Source: Oscillatoria princeps RMCB-10
GTDB taxonomy: Bacteria; Cyanobacteriota; Cyanobacteriia; Cyanobacteriales; Oscillatoriaceae
Assembly: GCA_019359235.1 (NCBI GenBank)
Contig: JAHHHT010000017.1
Location: forward strand, 62,001 to 126,000
Length of the DNA stretch: 64,000 nt
Reading direction: 5' to 3'
Positions 56,401-64,000 of this stretch are shown here, piece by piece (position 1 is the first letter of the stretch; each line of letters begins with the position of its first letter). The position numbers and the translations under genes were made by a program. The notes under the pieces are model-generated. The model had not been told where the DNA came from. It saw nothing but the letters and a program-made list of their open reading frames with translations, and made no database searches.

Positions 56401-59400
56401 GGGCAGCATCACCCTCAGCGATATAAACACGGCAGGCGCTCTCACCGTCAATGCCACAACGGGGAATATCCTGCGCAGTTCAGCGGACTCCTTAATAACC
56501 GCCGGCAGCGCTTTCTTCGGGACATCAACATCAGGCACCGGCGGCATTGGATTGCCGGCAGAACCGCTGCGCGTCAGCGTCAGCAATTTAGAGGCAATGG
56601 CGGGAAGTGGCGGGGCGTTTTTTGAGTCTCCGGAACTGGGAGTAACTGTCGGGGGCGCTACTGCTCTGCCCATAGGGATTATAATATCAGGTGGGAGTGA
56701 GGTTTCGCTACGCGCCGCCGGTGACATCACGATTGCCGAATCGGTGAGCACTGCTAGTGCCTTAGCTGGCGATGCGGGGAATATCACCTTGAATAGCACC
56801 GGCGGTATTATTGACAGCACCGCCAGCACTCTCAACTCCAGCGCCACACAGGGAAATGGGGGTTCTGTCACCCTGACAGCTTCTGGGGAGATTAAGACCG
56901 GTGACATCAAGTCGAGTTCAGAAACCGGCAGTGGGGGGAATATTTCCCTGAATAGCAGTGCCGGTGGCATTGACACTGCCTTGGGTTGGCTATCCTCTAG
57001 TTCATATGAGGGGAATGGGGGTGCTGTCACCCTCACAGCTTCTGGGGATATTAAGACAGGTAACGTCGAGTCGTATTCCTCGGGCACCGACAGTGGGGGA
57101 AATATCGAGATCTCCAGCAGTGCCGGTGGCATTGACACGACCGGTGGCATGCTATCCTCTTATTCAACTCAGGGGAATGGGGGTGCTGTCACCCTGACGG
57201 CTTCTGGGGATATTAACACCCGTGAGATCGACTCTTTTTCGACAGGCACCGGCACTGGGGGGAATATCGCACTCAATAGCAGTGCCGGTGGCATTGACAC
57301 GACGAGTGGCAGACTATCCTCTTTTTCAGTGGCGGGAAATGGGGGTGCTGTCACCCTGACAGCTTCTGGGGATATTCAGACAGGGTACATTGCCTCAATG
57401 GCGGGTTTTCAACCTCAGTATGTCTGCGACGCCGTTAATAATTGTGGGCCGATCTTCATCCCAATTGAGGGCAGCACCAGCACCGGCACCGGCGGAGACA
57501 TCACTGTAGAAAGCAGCAAGGGTGCGGTCAACACCAGCACCGGCCCACTCAATACCATGTCTTCCGGAGGTGCTGCCGGCAGTGTTACCATCAATGCCGC
57601 CGGACACGTTGAAACCGCTGGCATTCGCTCGGAAGGCTATGAGCAAGGCGGCAATCTTAGCATCCGCAGCGACAGTCCAAATAGTATCGCTGTCGGGGGG
57701 AACTTAGACACCTATTCTACGAATGGCACTGCCGGCGATATCACCCTGTCGAGTCCGGGCAGAATTACCCTAACGGGTGACATCACGTCTTATGGCAGCA
57801 CCGAAAGTGGCGACATTACTGTCACCAGTGACAGCAATACCGTTACGACAAATTCTATCACAACTCAATCGGGAACCGGCCCCAGTGGGAATATCACCAT
57901 CAACGGCAATAACATTGCGGCAGGCAACCTGGATTCCATCGGCAGGACCGGCGCGGGCAATATTGAAGTGAGTGCCGGCGGAAACGTCACGACTCTGAAT
58001 ATACAGTCGCGCACAGATGAGGGGGATTCGGGTAATATTGCCGTAGAAGCGGGTGGCGACATCAGCACCGGCGACCAAACCACAAGCACCGGCGAGGGCA
58101 ATTCTGGGAATATCGCCAACACTGCCGGTTCTGATGTGACAGCCGGCAACCAAACTGCCAGCAGCGGCGAGGGCAATTCTGGGAATATCACAAATACTGC
58201 CGGTTCTGATGTGACCGCCGGCAATCAAACCACAAGCGCCACCAATGGCAATTCGGGGAATATCACCAATACTGCCGGTGGGAATGTGACCGCCGGCAAC
58301 CAAACCACCAGCGCCACCAATGGCAATTCGGGAAATATCACCAATACTGCCGGTGGGAATATAAACACCGGCAACCAAACCAGCAGCGCCACTGGCGGAA
58401 CTGCCGGCAGCATTACCAACAGTGCCGGTGGCAGCATCAGCACCGGCAATCTCACCTCGGCAGGCACACAAGGGAGCGGGGAAATCTCACTCAATAGTGG
58501 GACGGGAGAAATCAATACGGGTGAGATCCGCACGGGTGCGGAAGAAGTCACTAACGGTACTCAAGGCAATCCCAGCGTTCCCGCACTCAACAGCACTCCC
58601 ATCGCGACCGGTCAGGACTTTAGTCCTCAAATCGTTCCCCAAAACAGTATAATTGAATCCGTGCCGGCGCAAAGCACTATCATCACCACCCTGTCTGGCA
58701 ATAGTAGCACGAACGCCGGCAGCAACAGTCCCCTAAACAGCAACCGCACCGCCCAACAGATTGTATCAAGTCTCAGCACCGTGAGCAGCAGCCCCCTGGC
58801 GGCGAACGCAACGGAAGCGGTGGCGCTCCTTGAGCAGCGCCGGGATAAGGAATTTGCCGATTACTTCGGGCAAAATCTCTCCAACCAGCTGACTAATCCA
58901 GAAACTATCCGAGAGGCTTTGGCAACTATTGCTTCCCAAACCGGCAACCGCTCTGCTATCATATATGTGACGGCACTGCCCGACGAATTAGAACTGGTAG
59001 TGCTGACGCCAGAAGGCAAATTTACTCGCAAGACTGTGCCGGCAGCTAAGCGCGATGACCTGTTGCTTGCTGTGTGGGATTTTCGCGATATCCTGTCCGA
59101 CAGAGAGCAGCGGAACACCACCAGCTATTTGCAGCCGGCGCAGCAGCTGTATCAGTGGCTGATTGCGCCAATCGAAGCCGAATTGCAAGCCGCTAAAATT
59201 GATACCCTGCTGTTCAGTATGGATGCGGGGTTGCGCAGTCTGCCGGTGGCGGCGCTGCACGACGGCAAACAGTTTCTGGTGGAAAAATACAGCCTCGCCC
59301 TCATCCCCAGTGTCAGTTTAATGGATACCCGCTACCAGCCGGTACAGGGGAAACAAGTTCTGGCGATGGGCGCTTCTGAATTTACCAACCAACAGCCTTT

Positions 59401-60022
59401 GCCGGCGGTGCCGGTGGAACTAGACCAGATTACCCATAAATTCTGGCAGGGCAAAGCGTTCTTGAATCAGGACTTCACGCGAGACAACCTGATGGCGCAG
59501 CGGTCTAACTATCCCTATCCTATCATTCACCTGGCAACTCATGGCGAATTCAAAGCGGGGAAGATGGACAACTCTTATATTCAGCTGTGGAACGACAAGC
59601 TGCGCCTCGACGAACTGCGCAACCTTCGCCTGAACAATCCGCCGGTGGAGTTGCTGGTGCTGTCTGCTTGTCGCACGGCGCTGGGAGACGAGAAGGCGGA
59701 GTTGGGGTTTGCCGGTTTTGCAGTGGCGGCGGGAGTCAAGACAGCAGTCGCGAGTCTCTGGTACGTCAGCGATGCGGGAACTTTGGGGCTGATGACGGAG
59801 TTTTACGACCACCTGACTGATGCTAAAATTAAGGCGGAGGCGCTACGTCTGGCGCAGCTAGCCATGATTCGGGGAGAAGTCCGCATAGAAGAAGGTGAGT
59901 TGCGCGGTTCCGGAACTCGCGGTAGCGTTTCCCTACCGGCAGAATTGCGGAACGAGGGTTCCCACAATCTCAAGCATCCTTATTATTGGTCTGGCTTTAC
60001 CATGATTGGCAGTCCGTGGTAA
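53438..60022 (+). CDS. Filamentous-haemagglutinin-type exoprotein with C-terminal CHAT protease domain
   Basis: 2194 aa. Signal peptide 1-30 (ends ALAQA). TPS secretion domain about 31-165 with NLFLMNPAGILFGPNA, the cyanobacterial form of the haemagglutinin activity domain. A long beta-helix-like region follows: about 55-aa repeats (GNGGSVTLTASGDIKTG ... SSAGGIDTAGG) in two clusters (about 600-790 and 1109-1318) and short repeats of about 23 aa (GNSGNITNTAGSDVTAGNQT) at about 1530-1675. CHAT domain about 1826-2194 with catalytic His2035 in HLATHGEF and Cys2078 in LSACRTALGD, both present. Export to the surface through a TpsB-type pore is expected, but no tpsB gene lies in the window. The DNA palindrome at 54501 is translated in frame. 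Role: adhesin or secreted protease sensor; inferred. Confidence 0.93.
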   Translation: MKPVAGKRMSALLVAVPVLAAVWAPALAQAQTITPAPDGTGTAVTPQGNTINIQGGSLSRDGANLFHSFQKFGLSEGQIANFLSNPDIRNILGRVVGGDASYINGLIRVSGGNSNLFLMNPAGILFGPNASLNVPADFTATAATGIGLGSGWFNAAGSNDHSLLVGTPSAFSFALPQPGAIVNEGNLTLTSGNNLTLLGGTVINTGTLTSPGGNITIAAVPGDSAVRISQEGHLLSLDIEPVALEGTGVGGSEGTQFLQMTLPQLLTGRPDFGHASALSVNQKGEVSLTGSGVRIPAESGTAVVAGNIDVSAPSGFGGGVSVLGSRVALAGASINASGALGGGTALIGGDDRGRSTGILPVPSVHPLNASHTFVSSDSVINADALLNGDGGKVVIWSDKTTHFLGHISARGGSNSGNGGVVGVSGKDNLIFRGTVDVSAAFGTAGTLLLGSENITIADKDGGESDSEVTDSQVLFEEGTGTFTISEAKLESLEGNADVKLEATDNITVADLSDKELTFKPGTGTISLTADADKDGTGTFSMNAGDTIRAEGRSVTVEAAAITAGNIDTSSELGDGGAIALNATSDIVTGSLLSYSLGTGSGGEISINSSAGGIDTAGGELFSYSMGNGGSVTLKASGDIKTGNIGSSSNGTGNGGNIALTSRAGGIDTVDRELNSSSGEGNGGSVTLTAFGDIQTGFLSSDSWGTGSGGNIALNSSAGGIDTAGGVLSSSSIEGNGGSVTLTASGDIKTAFIFSNSYGTGTGGNIALNSSAGGIDTAGGMLDSSSIQGNGGSLTLSASGIILTGDINSSGFLRGGDISITSQLSDIINKGFLGFSSESGTPGTLTINAYAGSISTGNLSGARNVTIAGGGKDDAFSTNPKASVTAGAEKINTRSGNVTLVAHSDITVNEPIQTDSITSLELIAGRSININAGIDTSGGNGNITLRGNDSSANLNYRDKGPGSVTMAPGTALNAGSGNIVIELGRLAEVGSITLSDINTAGALTVNATTGNILRSSADSLITAGSAFFGTSTSGTGGIGLPAEPLRVSVSNLEAMAGSGGAFFESPELGVTVGGATALPIGIIISGGSEVSLRAAGDITIAESVSTASALAGDAGNITLNSTGGIIDSTASTLNSSATQGNGGSVTLTASGEIKTGDIKSSSETGSGGNISLNSSAGGIDTALGWLSSSSYEGNGGAVTLTASGDIKTGNVESYSSGTDSGGNIEISSSAGGIDTTGGMLSSYSTQGNGGAVTLTASGDINTREIDSFSTGTGTGGNIALNSSAGGIDTTSGRLSSFSVAGNGGAVTLTASGDIQTGYIASMAGFQPQYVCDAVNNCGPIFIPIEGSTSTGTGGDITVESSKGAVNTSTGPLNTMSSGGAAGSVTINAAGHVETAGIRSEGYEQGGNLSIRSDSPNSIAVGGNLDTYSTNGTAGDITLSSPGRITLTGDITSYGSTESGDITVTSDSNTVTTNSITTQSGTGPSGNITINGNNIAAGNLDSIGRTGAGNIEVSAGGNVTTLNIQSRTDEGDSGNIAVEAGGDISTGDQTTSTGEGNSGNIANTAGSDVTAGNQTASSGEGNSGNITNTAGSDVTAGNQTTSATNGNSGNITNTAGGNVTAGNQTTSATNGNSGNITNTAGGNINTGNQTSSATGGTAGSITNSAGGSISTGNLTSAGTQGSGEISLNSGTGEINTGEIRTGAEEVTNGTQGNPSVPALNSTPIATGQDFSPQIVPQNSIIESVPAQSTIITTLSGNSSTNAGSNSPLNSNRTAQQIVSSLSTVSSSPLAANATEAVALLEQRRDKEFADYFGQNLSNQLTNPETIREALATIASQTGNRSAIIYVTALPDELELVVLTPEGKFTRKTVPAAKRDDLLLAVWDFRDILSDREQRNTTSYLQPAQQLYQWLIAPIEAELQAAKIDTLLFSMDAGLRSLPVAALHDGKQFLVEKYSLALIPSVSLMDTRYQPVQGKQVLAMGASEFTNQQPLPAVPVELDQITHKFWQGKAFLNQDFTRDNLMAQRSNYPYPIIHLATHGEFKAGKMDNSYIQLWNDKLRLDELRNLRLNNPPVELLVLSACRTALGDEKAELGFAGFAVAAGVKTAVASLWYVSDAGTLGLMTEFYDHLTDAKIKAEALRLAQLAMIRGEVRIEEGELRGSGTRGSVSLPAELRNEGSHNLKHPYYWSGFTMIGSPW
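54501..54521 (+). repeat. In-frame palindrome GCACAGGCA-N3-TGCCTGTGC inside the exoprotein gene
   Basis: 9-bp arms around TCT, a sequence relative of the intergenic GGACAGGCG palindrome. Encodes STGILPV near residue 355. Confidence 0.85.
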
Positions 60023-60282
60023 AAATAGTAGCGCCGCGCGATAGCGTAACCCACCCTACAAGATGATTGGCTGCCGGTGGGGCTGGAAAGTTTGAAGGTT
60101 GCCGTTTAAATTTTCAAGATTTGAGGTATAATGCCGGCTTCTAACTCCTGTAAGTTTGACTGTTCCGCTCCGCAAAATTTCAGAATTATAAAGTTTTGTT
60201 AAAGACTAGATATAAGCTAAAAGCTATGTTATAGTGAGAAGCGCAAGGTTAGATAAGAATCAATCGCCAGGAAGCAAAGTCT
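60023..60282 (+). other. 260-bp gap between the two exoprotein genes
   Basis: AT-rich. A TATAAT at 60127-60132 is a possible -10. AGGAAG at 60269-60274 is the ribosome site for the second gene, 8 bp before its ATG. There is no strong terminator after the first gene. Confidence 0.4.
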
Positions 60283-63200
60283 ATGAAATTAGCCGCCGGC
60301 TCATTGAGTTCGTTGCTGGTAATTCTTCCCTTTATCGGCTCACTAGCCACCACCCAACCGGCACTCTCCCAACCCATCGCCCCCGCACCCGACGGCACCG
60401 GCACCACGGTCACTCCGCAGGGAAATACATTTAACATACAAGGCGGCTCCCTGTCAAGAGATGGCGCGAATCTCTTCCACAGTTTCCAGAAATTTGGCCT
60501 GAGTGAGGGGCAGACGGCCAACTTTATCTCCAATCCCGATATCCGCAATATCCTGGGGCGGATCGTTGGGGGCGACGCTTCTTATATAAATGGGTTAATC
60601 CAAGTAGCCGGTGGCAATTCCAACCTATTTCTGATGAACCCAGCCGGCATCCTATTTGGCCCAAATGCCAGTTTGAACGTGCCGGCATCCTTCACCGCGA
60701 CAACAGCCACCGGCATCGGGTTTGGTGCGGGGTGGTTTAATGCGGTTGGTAGCAACGATTACAATATTTTAGTTGGGACGCCCAGCGCTTTCAATTTCGG
60801 GGTACTGCAGCCCGGGGCGATTGTCAATGAAGGGAATTTAAGCTTAACATCTGGTAACAGTCTGACTCTGCTGGGCGGGACAGTAATAAACACCGGCACC
60901 CTGACAAGTCCTGGGGGGAATGTTACGGTAGCCGGTGTGCCTGGGGAGAGTACAGTGAGACTTTCTCAAGAAGGACATGTGCTGAGTTTGGACATTGAGC
61001 CGGTGGGGTTAGGAGGGACAGGCGAGACGCCTGTCCTACAAATGACCTTACCACAATTGCTGACCGGCAGACCAGATTTTGGGCACGCCTCGGCGCTGAG
61101 TGTTAATGAAAAAGGGGAAGTGTATCTGACGGGTTCTGGGGTGAGGATACCGGCATCAGGGGGGATAGCTGCCGGCAATATTGACACCAGTTCTGAATCG
61201 GGGGACGGCGGGGCGATTACCTTGAATGCCACATCAGATATTATAACAGGTTCTCTGCGGACAGCCGCCGGCGGCACCGGCACCGGGGGGAATATCGCGA
61301 TTTCGAGCAGTGCCGGTGGGATTAATACGAGTGCGGGAAAACTAGACGCCAGTTCTGAGGATGGGGATGGGGGGAATGTCACCCTGACGGCGGAACAAGA
61401 CATTATAACAGGTGAGATTTTATCGGCGTCGGGTGAAATTCTTTCTTTAGGGACAGATGAGTGGGGCACTGAGCAGTTTTCATCTAAGGGAGGCACCGGC
61501 ACGGGAGGGAATATCACCCTAGAAAGCCGCAGCGGTGCCATTGATACCAGCGGCGGCAATCTGTCCGCTTATTCACTGGAAAGTGATGGGGGTTCTGTCA
61601 CCCTGAGTGCTTTTGGGAATATTAAGACAGGTGAGATTCGCTCATCTTCAGGTTTTTACAGCTCGACTGCATATACTTGGCTGGGCACCGGCAGCGGCAG
61701 CGGGGGAAATATCGCCCTCAATAACAGTGCCGGTGGCATTGATACTGCCACCGGCAGGCTAAACTCCAGTTCAAAACAGGGGAATGGGGGTTCAGTCACC
61801 CTGACGGCTTCTGGGGATATTCAGACAGGTGATGTCTCTTCTTCTTCTGGTTACTACGACCACAGTACAGAGACGTGGGCGGGCACCGGCAGTGGGGGGA
61901 ATATCGCCCTCAGTAGCAGTGCCGGTGCCATTGATACAGCCAGTGGGACGCTATCCTCTTCTTCAAGTCAGAGGAATGCGGGTTCTGTCACCCTGACAGC
62001 TTCTGGGAATATTGAGATAGGTGGCATAGACTCACATTCGGACGGCACCGGCAGTGGGGGAAATATCAAACTCACCAGCAGTGCCGGGGCCATTGACGGT
62101 GCCTGGGGCTGGCTAGAATCTTCTTCCTATCAGGGGAATGGGGGTTCTGTCACCCTGACGGCTTCTGGGGATATTAAGACAGGTGACATCGAGTCGTATT
62201 CTGATGGCACCGGCAGTGGGGGGAATATCACCCTCAATAGCAGTGCCGGTGCCATTGATGCTGCCATTAAAGCGCTATCCTCTTATTCAAATCAGGGGAA
62301 TGGGGGTTCTGTCACCCTGACGGCTTTTGGCGATATTAAGATACGTTACATCAGCTCGGTGTCGTATGGCACCGGCAGTGGGGGAACGATCGAACTCAAT
62401 AGCAGTGCCGGTGGCATTGATGCCAGTGGTGGGCTGTACTCTTCTTCAAGTCAGGGCAATGGGGGTGCAGTCACCCTGACAGCTTCTAAAGATATTAAGG
62501 CTGGTGACATCAAGTCGTATTCGCAGGGGGCAGGCAGTGGGGGAAATATCGAAATCACAAGCAGTGCCGGTGCGATTGATACTACCAGTGCCCTGCTGGA
62601 CAGTGCGTTGCTGGACTCTTCTTCAAGTCAGGGGAATGGGGGATCGCTCACCCTCTCTGCCAGCGGTCTGATCACCACAGGTGACATCAAATCCTCTGGC
62701 TTTTTGCGGGGGGGAGACATTACCATCACCAGCCAGTTGAGTGATATCATTAACGGGGGATTTCTTGAGTCCTCTTCTGAGAGTGGCACTCCAGGCGCTC
62801 TCACCATAAACGCTTATGCCGGCAGCATTTCCACAGGAACCTTAAGCGGGGCGCGAAATGTCACGATTGCCGGTGGGGGCAAAGACGAGCCAATCGGTGC
62901 TAGTGCAGATGCCAGCGTCACTGCCGGTGCGGACAAGATTAACACGCTAGCAGGGAATGTCACCTTGGCTGCTCACAATGATATTACGGTTAACGAACCC
63001 ATTAAAACCGACTCGATCGCCAGTTTGGAACTGATTGCCGGTCGCAGCATCAACATTAACGCTAACATCGACACTTCAGGAAGCAATGGGGATATCGCCC
63101 TGCGAGCGAACAATAACAGCGCTGACCCTAAGTATCGCGCATCGGGTCCGGGGTCGGTGACAATGGCACCGGGGACTGCCCTCAATGCCGGCAGCGGGAA

Positions 63201-64000
63201 CATTGTGATAGAATTGGGAAGAATTGCCGAAGTTGGCAACATCACCCTCAGCGATATAAACACGGCAGGCGCTCTCACCGTCAATGCCGCAACGGGGAAT
63301 ATCCGGAGCAGCTCACCCGACTCCTTAATTACCGCAGGGAGTGCCTTTTTCCAGACAGCAAGGTTAGGCACTGGCGGCATTGGGCTGCCGGCAGACCCGC
63401 TGCGGATAAGTGTCCGCAATTTAGAGGCAACTGCGGGAAGTGGCGGGGCGTTTTTCGAGTCTCCAGAGGGGGGCGTAACGGTCGGTGGCGCTACCGATCT
63501 CCCCATAGGGATTCTAACTTCAGGTGGGGGTGAGGTTTCGATAAGCGCCGCCGGTGATATCACCATTGCTGAATCGGTGAGTACGGCTAGTGTACTGTCT
63601 GGCGATGCGGGGAATATCACCTTTAACAGTCCCGGCGGTGTCACTGACACCCGCGCGGCATCTCTCAACTCCAGCGCCGCACAGGGGAATGGGGGTGCTG
63701 TCACCCTGACGGCTTCTGGGGATATTAAGACGGGTGACATCTCGTCGAGTTCAGACACCGGCACTGGGGGGAAAATTGCACTGAATAGCAGTGGCGGTGG
63801 CATTGATACTGTCAGTGGCATGCTATCCTCTGATTCAAGTCAGGGGAATGGGGGTTCAGTCACCCTGACGGCTTTTGGGGATATTAAGACAGGTAACATC
63901 GTATCCTCTTCCGAGGGCACCGGCATTGGGGGAAATATCGCACTCACCAGCAGTGCCGGTGGGATTGACACAACCGGTGCCGGGCTGTCCTCTTTTTCCA
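60283..64000 (+). CDS. Second filamentous-haemagglutinin-type exoprotein, 3' partial
   Basis: ATG at 60283; the frame stays open to base 64000, giving at least 1239 residues. It begins with a signal peptide (about 1-29, ends PALS) and a TPS domain nearly identical to that of the upstream paralogue (NIQGGSLSRDGANLFHSFQK, LFLMNPAGILFGPNASLNV). Repeats of the GNGGSVTLTASGDIKTG ... GNIALNSSAGGIDT type follow, at least ten copies, with variable loops rich in Ser, Tyr and Trp (GFYSSTAYTW, GYYDHSTETW). It lacks the STGILPV insertion of its paralogue but has [10 protein letters not shown], encoded by the palindrome at 61016. Whether it too ends in a CHAT domain cannot be seen. Tandem duplication with later exchange is likely. 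Confidence 0.92.
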   Translation, partial: MKLAAGSLSSLLVILPFIGSLATTQPALSQPIAPAPDGTGTTVTPQGNTFNIQGGSLSRDGANLFHSFQKFGLSEGQTANFISNPDIRNILGRIVGGDASYINGLIQVAGGNSNLFLMNPAGILFGPNASLNVPASFTATTATGIGFGAGWFNAVGSNDYNILVGTPSAFNFGVLQPGAIVNEGNLSLTSGNSLTLLGGTVINTGTLTSPGGNVTVAGVPGESTVRLSQEGHVLSLDIEPVGLGGTGETPVLQMTLPQLLTGRPDFGHASALSVNEKGEVYLTGSGVRIPASGGIAAGNIDTSSESGDGGAITLNATSDIITGSLRTAAGGTGTGGNIAISSSAGGINTSAGKLDASSEDGDGGNVTLTAEQDIITGEILSASGEILSLGTDEWGTEQFSSKGGTGTGGNITLESRSGAIDTSGGNLSAYSLESDGGSVTLSAFGNIKTGEIRSSSGFYSSTAYTWLGTGSGSGGNIALNNSAGGIDTATGRLNSSSKQGNGGSVTLTASGDIQTGDVSSSSGYYDHSTETWAGTGSGGNIALSSSAGAIDTASGTLSSSSSQRNAGSVTLTASGNIEIGGIDSHSDGTGSGGNIKLTSSAGAIDGAWGWLESSSYQGNGGSVTLTASGDIKTGDIESYSDGTGSGGNITLNSSAGAIDAAIKALSSYSNQGNGGSVTLTAFGDIKIRYISSVSYGTGSGGTIELNSSAGGIDASGGLYSSSSQGNGGAVTLTASKDIKAGDIKSYSQGAGSGGNIEITSSAGAIDTTSALLDSALLDSSSSQGNGGSLTLSASGLITTGDIKSSGFLRGGDITITSQLSDIINGGFLESSSESGTPGALTINAYAGSISTGTLSGARNVTIAGGGKDEPIGASADASVTAGADKINTLAGNVTLAAHNDITVNEPIKTDSIASLELIAGRSININANIDTSGSNGDIALRANNNSADPKYRASGPGSVTMAPGTALNAGSGNIVIELGRIAEVGNITLSDINTAGALTVNAATGNIRSSSPDSLITAGSAFFQTARLGTGGIGLPADPLRISVRNLEATAGSGGAFFESPEGGVTVGGATDLPIGILTSGGGEVSISAAGDITIAESVSTASVLSGDAGNITFNSPGGVTDTRAASLNSSAAQGNGGAVTLTASGDIKTGDISSSSDTGTGGKIALNSSGGGIDTVSGMLSSDSSQGNGGSVTLTAFGDIKTGNIVSSSEGTGIGGNIALTSSAGGIDTTGAGLSSFS
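61016..61036 (+). repeat. In-frame palindrome GGACAGGCG-N3-CGCCTGTCC inside the exoprotein gene
   Basis: Same 9-bp arms as the intergenic copies at 13905 and 23885, loop AGA (the complement of TCT). Read in frame it encodes TGETPVL. The paralogous position in the first gene (about 54174-54215) has a different, non-palindromic sequence. Confidence 0.92.

Noticed and set aside
54280-58652. Long minus-strand open frames opposite the exoprotein genes (up to about 280 aa)
   Set aside because: They come from the strong codon bias and repeats of the sense strand, give Val/Pro/Ser-rich nonsense and lack start signals. Similar shadows lie opposite 60966-61559 and 62973-63821.

Overview
The window reads as chromosomal DNA of a filamentous, Oscillatoriales-type cyanobacterium. 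The evidence is a complete ferredoxin-dependent nitrate assimilation block (nirA-nrtABCD, nrtP, narB and a nitrate-reductase-associated protein), very large PAS/GAF histidine kinases, a GAF domain resembling a cyanobacteriochrome, CHAT and caspase-fold proteins, and gaps loaded with heptanucleotide tandem repeats and small palindromic elements. The assignment is inference from gene content; no rRNA or tRNA gene was seen.

Layout. (1) 1-15.2 kb, plus strand: seven signalling genes. A multi-PAS kinase (5' end outside the window) and a receiver-kinase form a pair. Three related receiver proteins follow (receiver plus degenerate dimerisation helix, receiver-GGDEF-EAL, receiver-kinase). A second, larger CBS/GAF/PAS kinase with its own receiver-kinase then repeats the first pair. 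(2) 15.2-18.3 kb: an orphan sugar permease, a short-chain dehydrogenase and a membrane-anchored GH3 hydrolase. (3) 18.5-32.2 kb, minus strand: nitrate assimilation, with a well-formed NtcA-type promoter in front of nirA. NirA carries a fused ferredoxin domain and NrtD carries an unusual C-terminal extension. Both the ABC (NrtABCD) and the MFS (NrtP) nitrate uptake systems are present. (4) 33.1-40.2 kb, minus strand: a BMP-family nucleoside-type ABC transporter interrupted by an acyltransferase-3 gene, plus a small unknown protein. (5) 41.0-49.2 kb: treZ-treY facing a fused treS-maltokinase gene, so two trehalose routes converge on glycogen/maltose metabolism. (6) 49.8-64.0 kb: a membrane-spanning caspase-fold protein that has lost its catalytic dyad, cobA (siroheme synthesis, useful to NirA), and two tandem giant filamentous-haemagglutinin-type exoproteins. 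The first exoprotein ends in an intact-looking CHAT protease domain; the second runs off the 3' end of the window.

How it fits together. NrtABCD/NrtP import nitrate, NarB and NirA reduce it to ammonium with ferredoxin electrons, CobA supports the siroheme of NirA, and NtcA is the expected regulator. The signalling block probably forms a branched phosphorelay with a c-di-GMP phosphodiesterase output. The trehalose block suggests desiccation or osmotic tolerance.

The most unusual observations are: the exoprotein-CHAT fusion, the dead caspase homologue, the NrtD extension, the dual-cysteine GAF domain, and one 9+3+9 bp palindrome that occurs both between genes and in frame inside a giant coding sequence.
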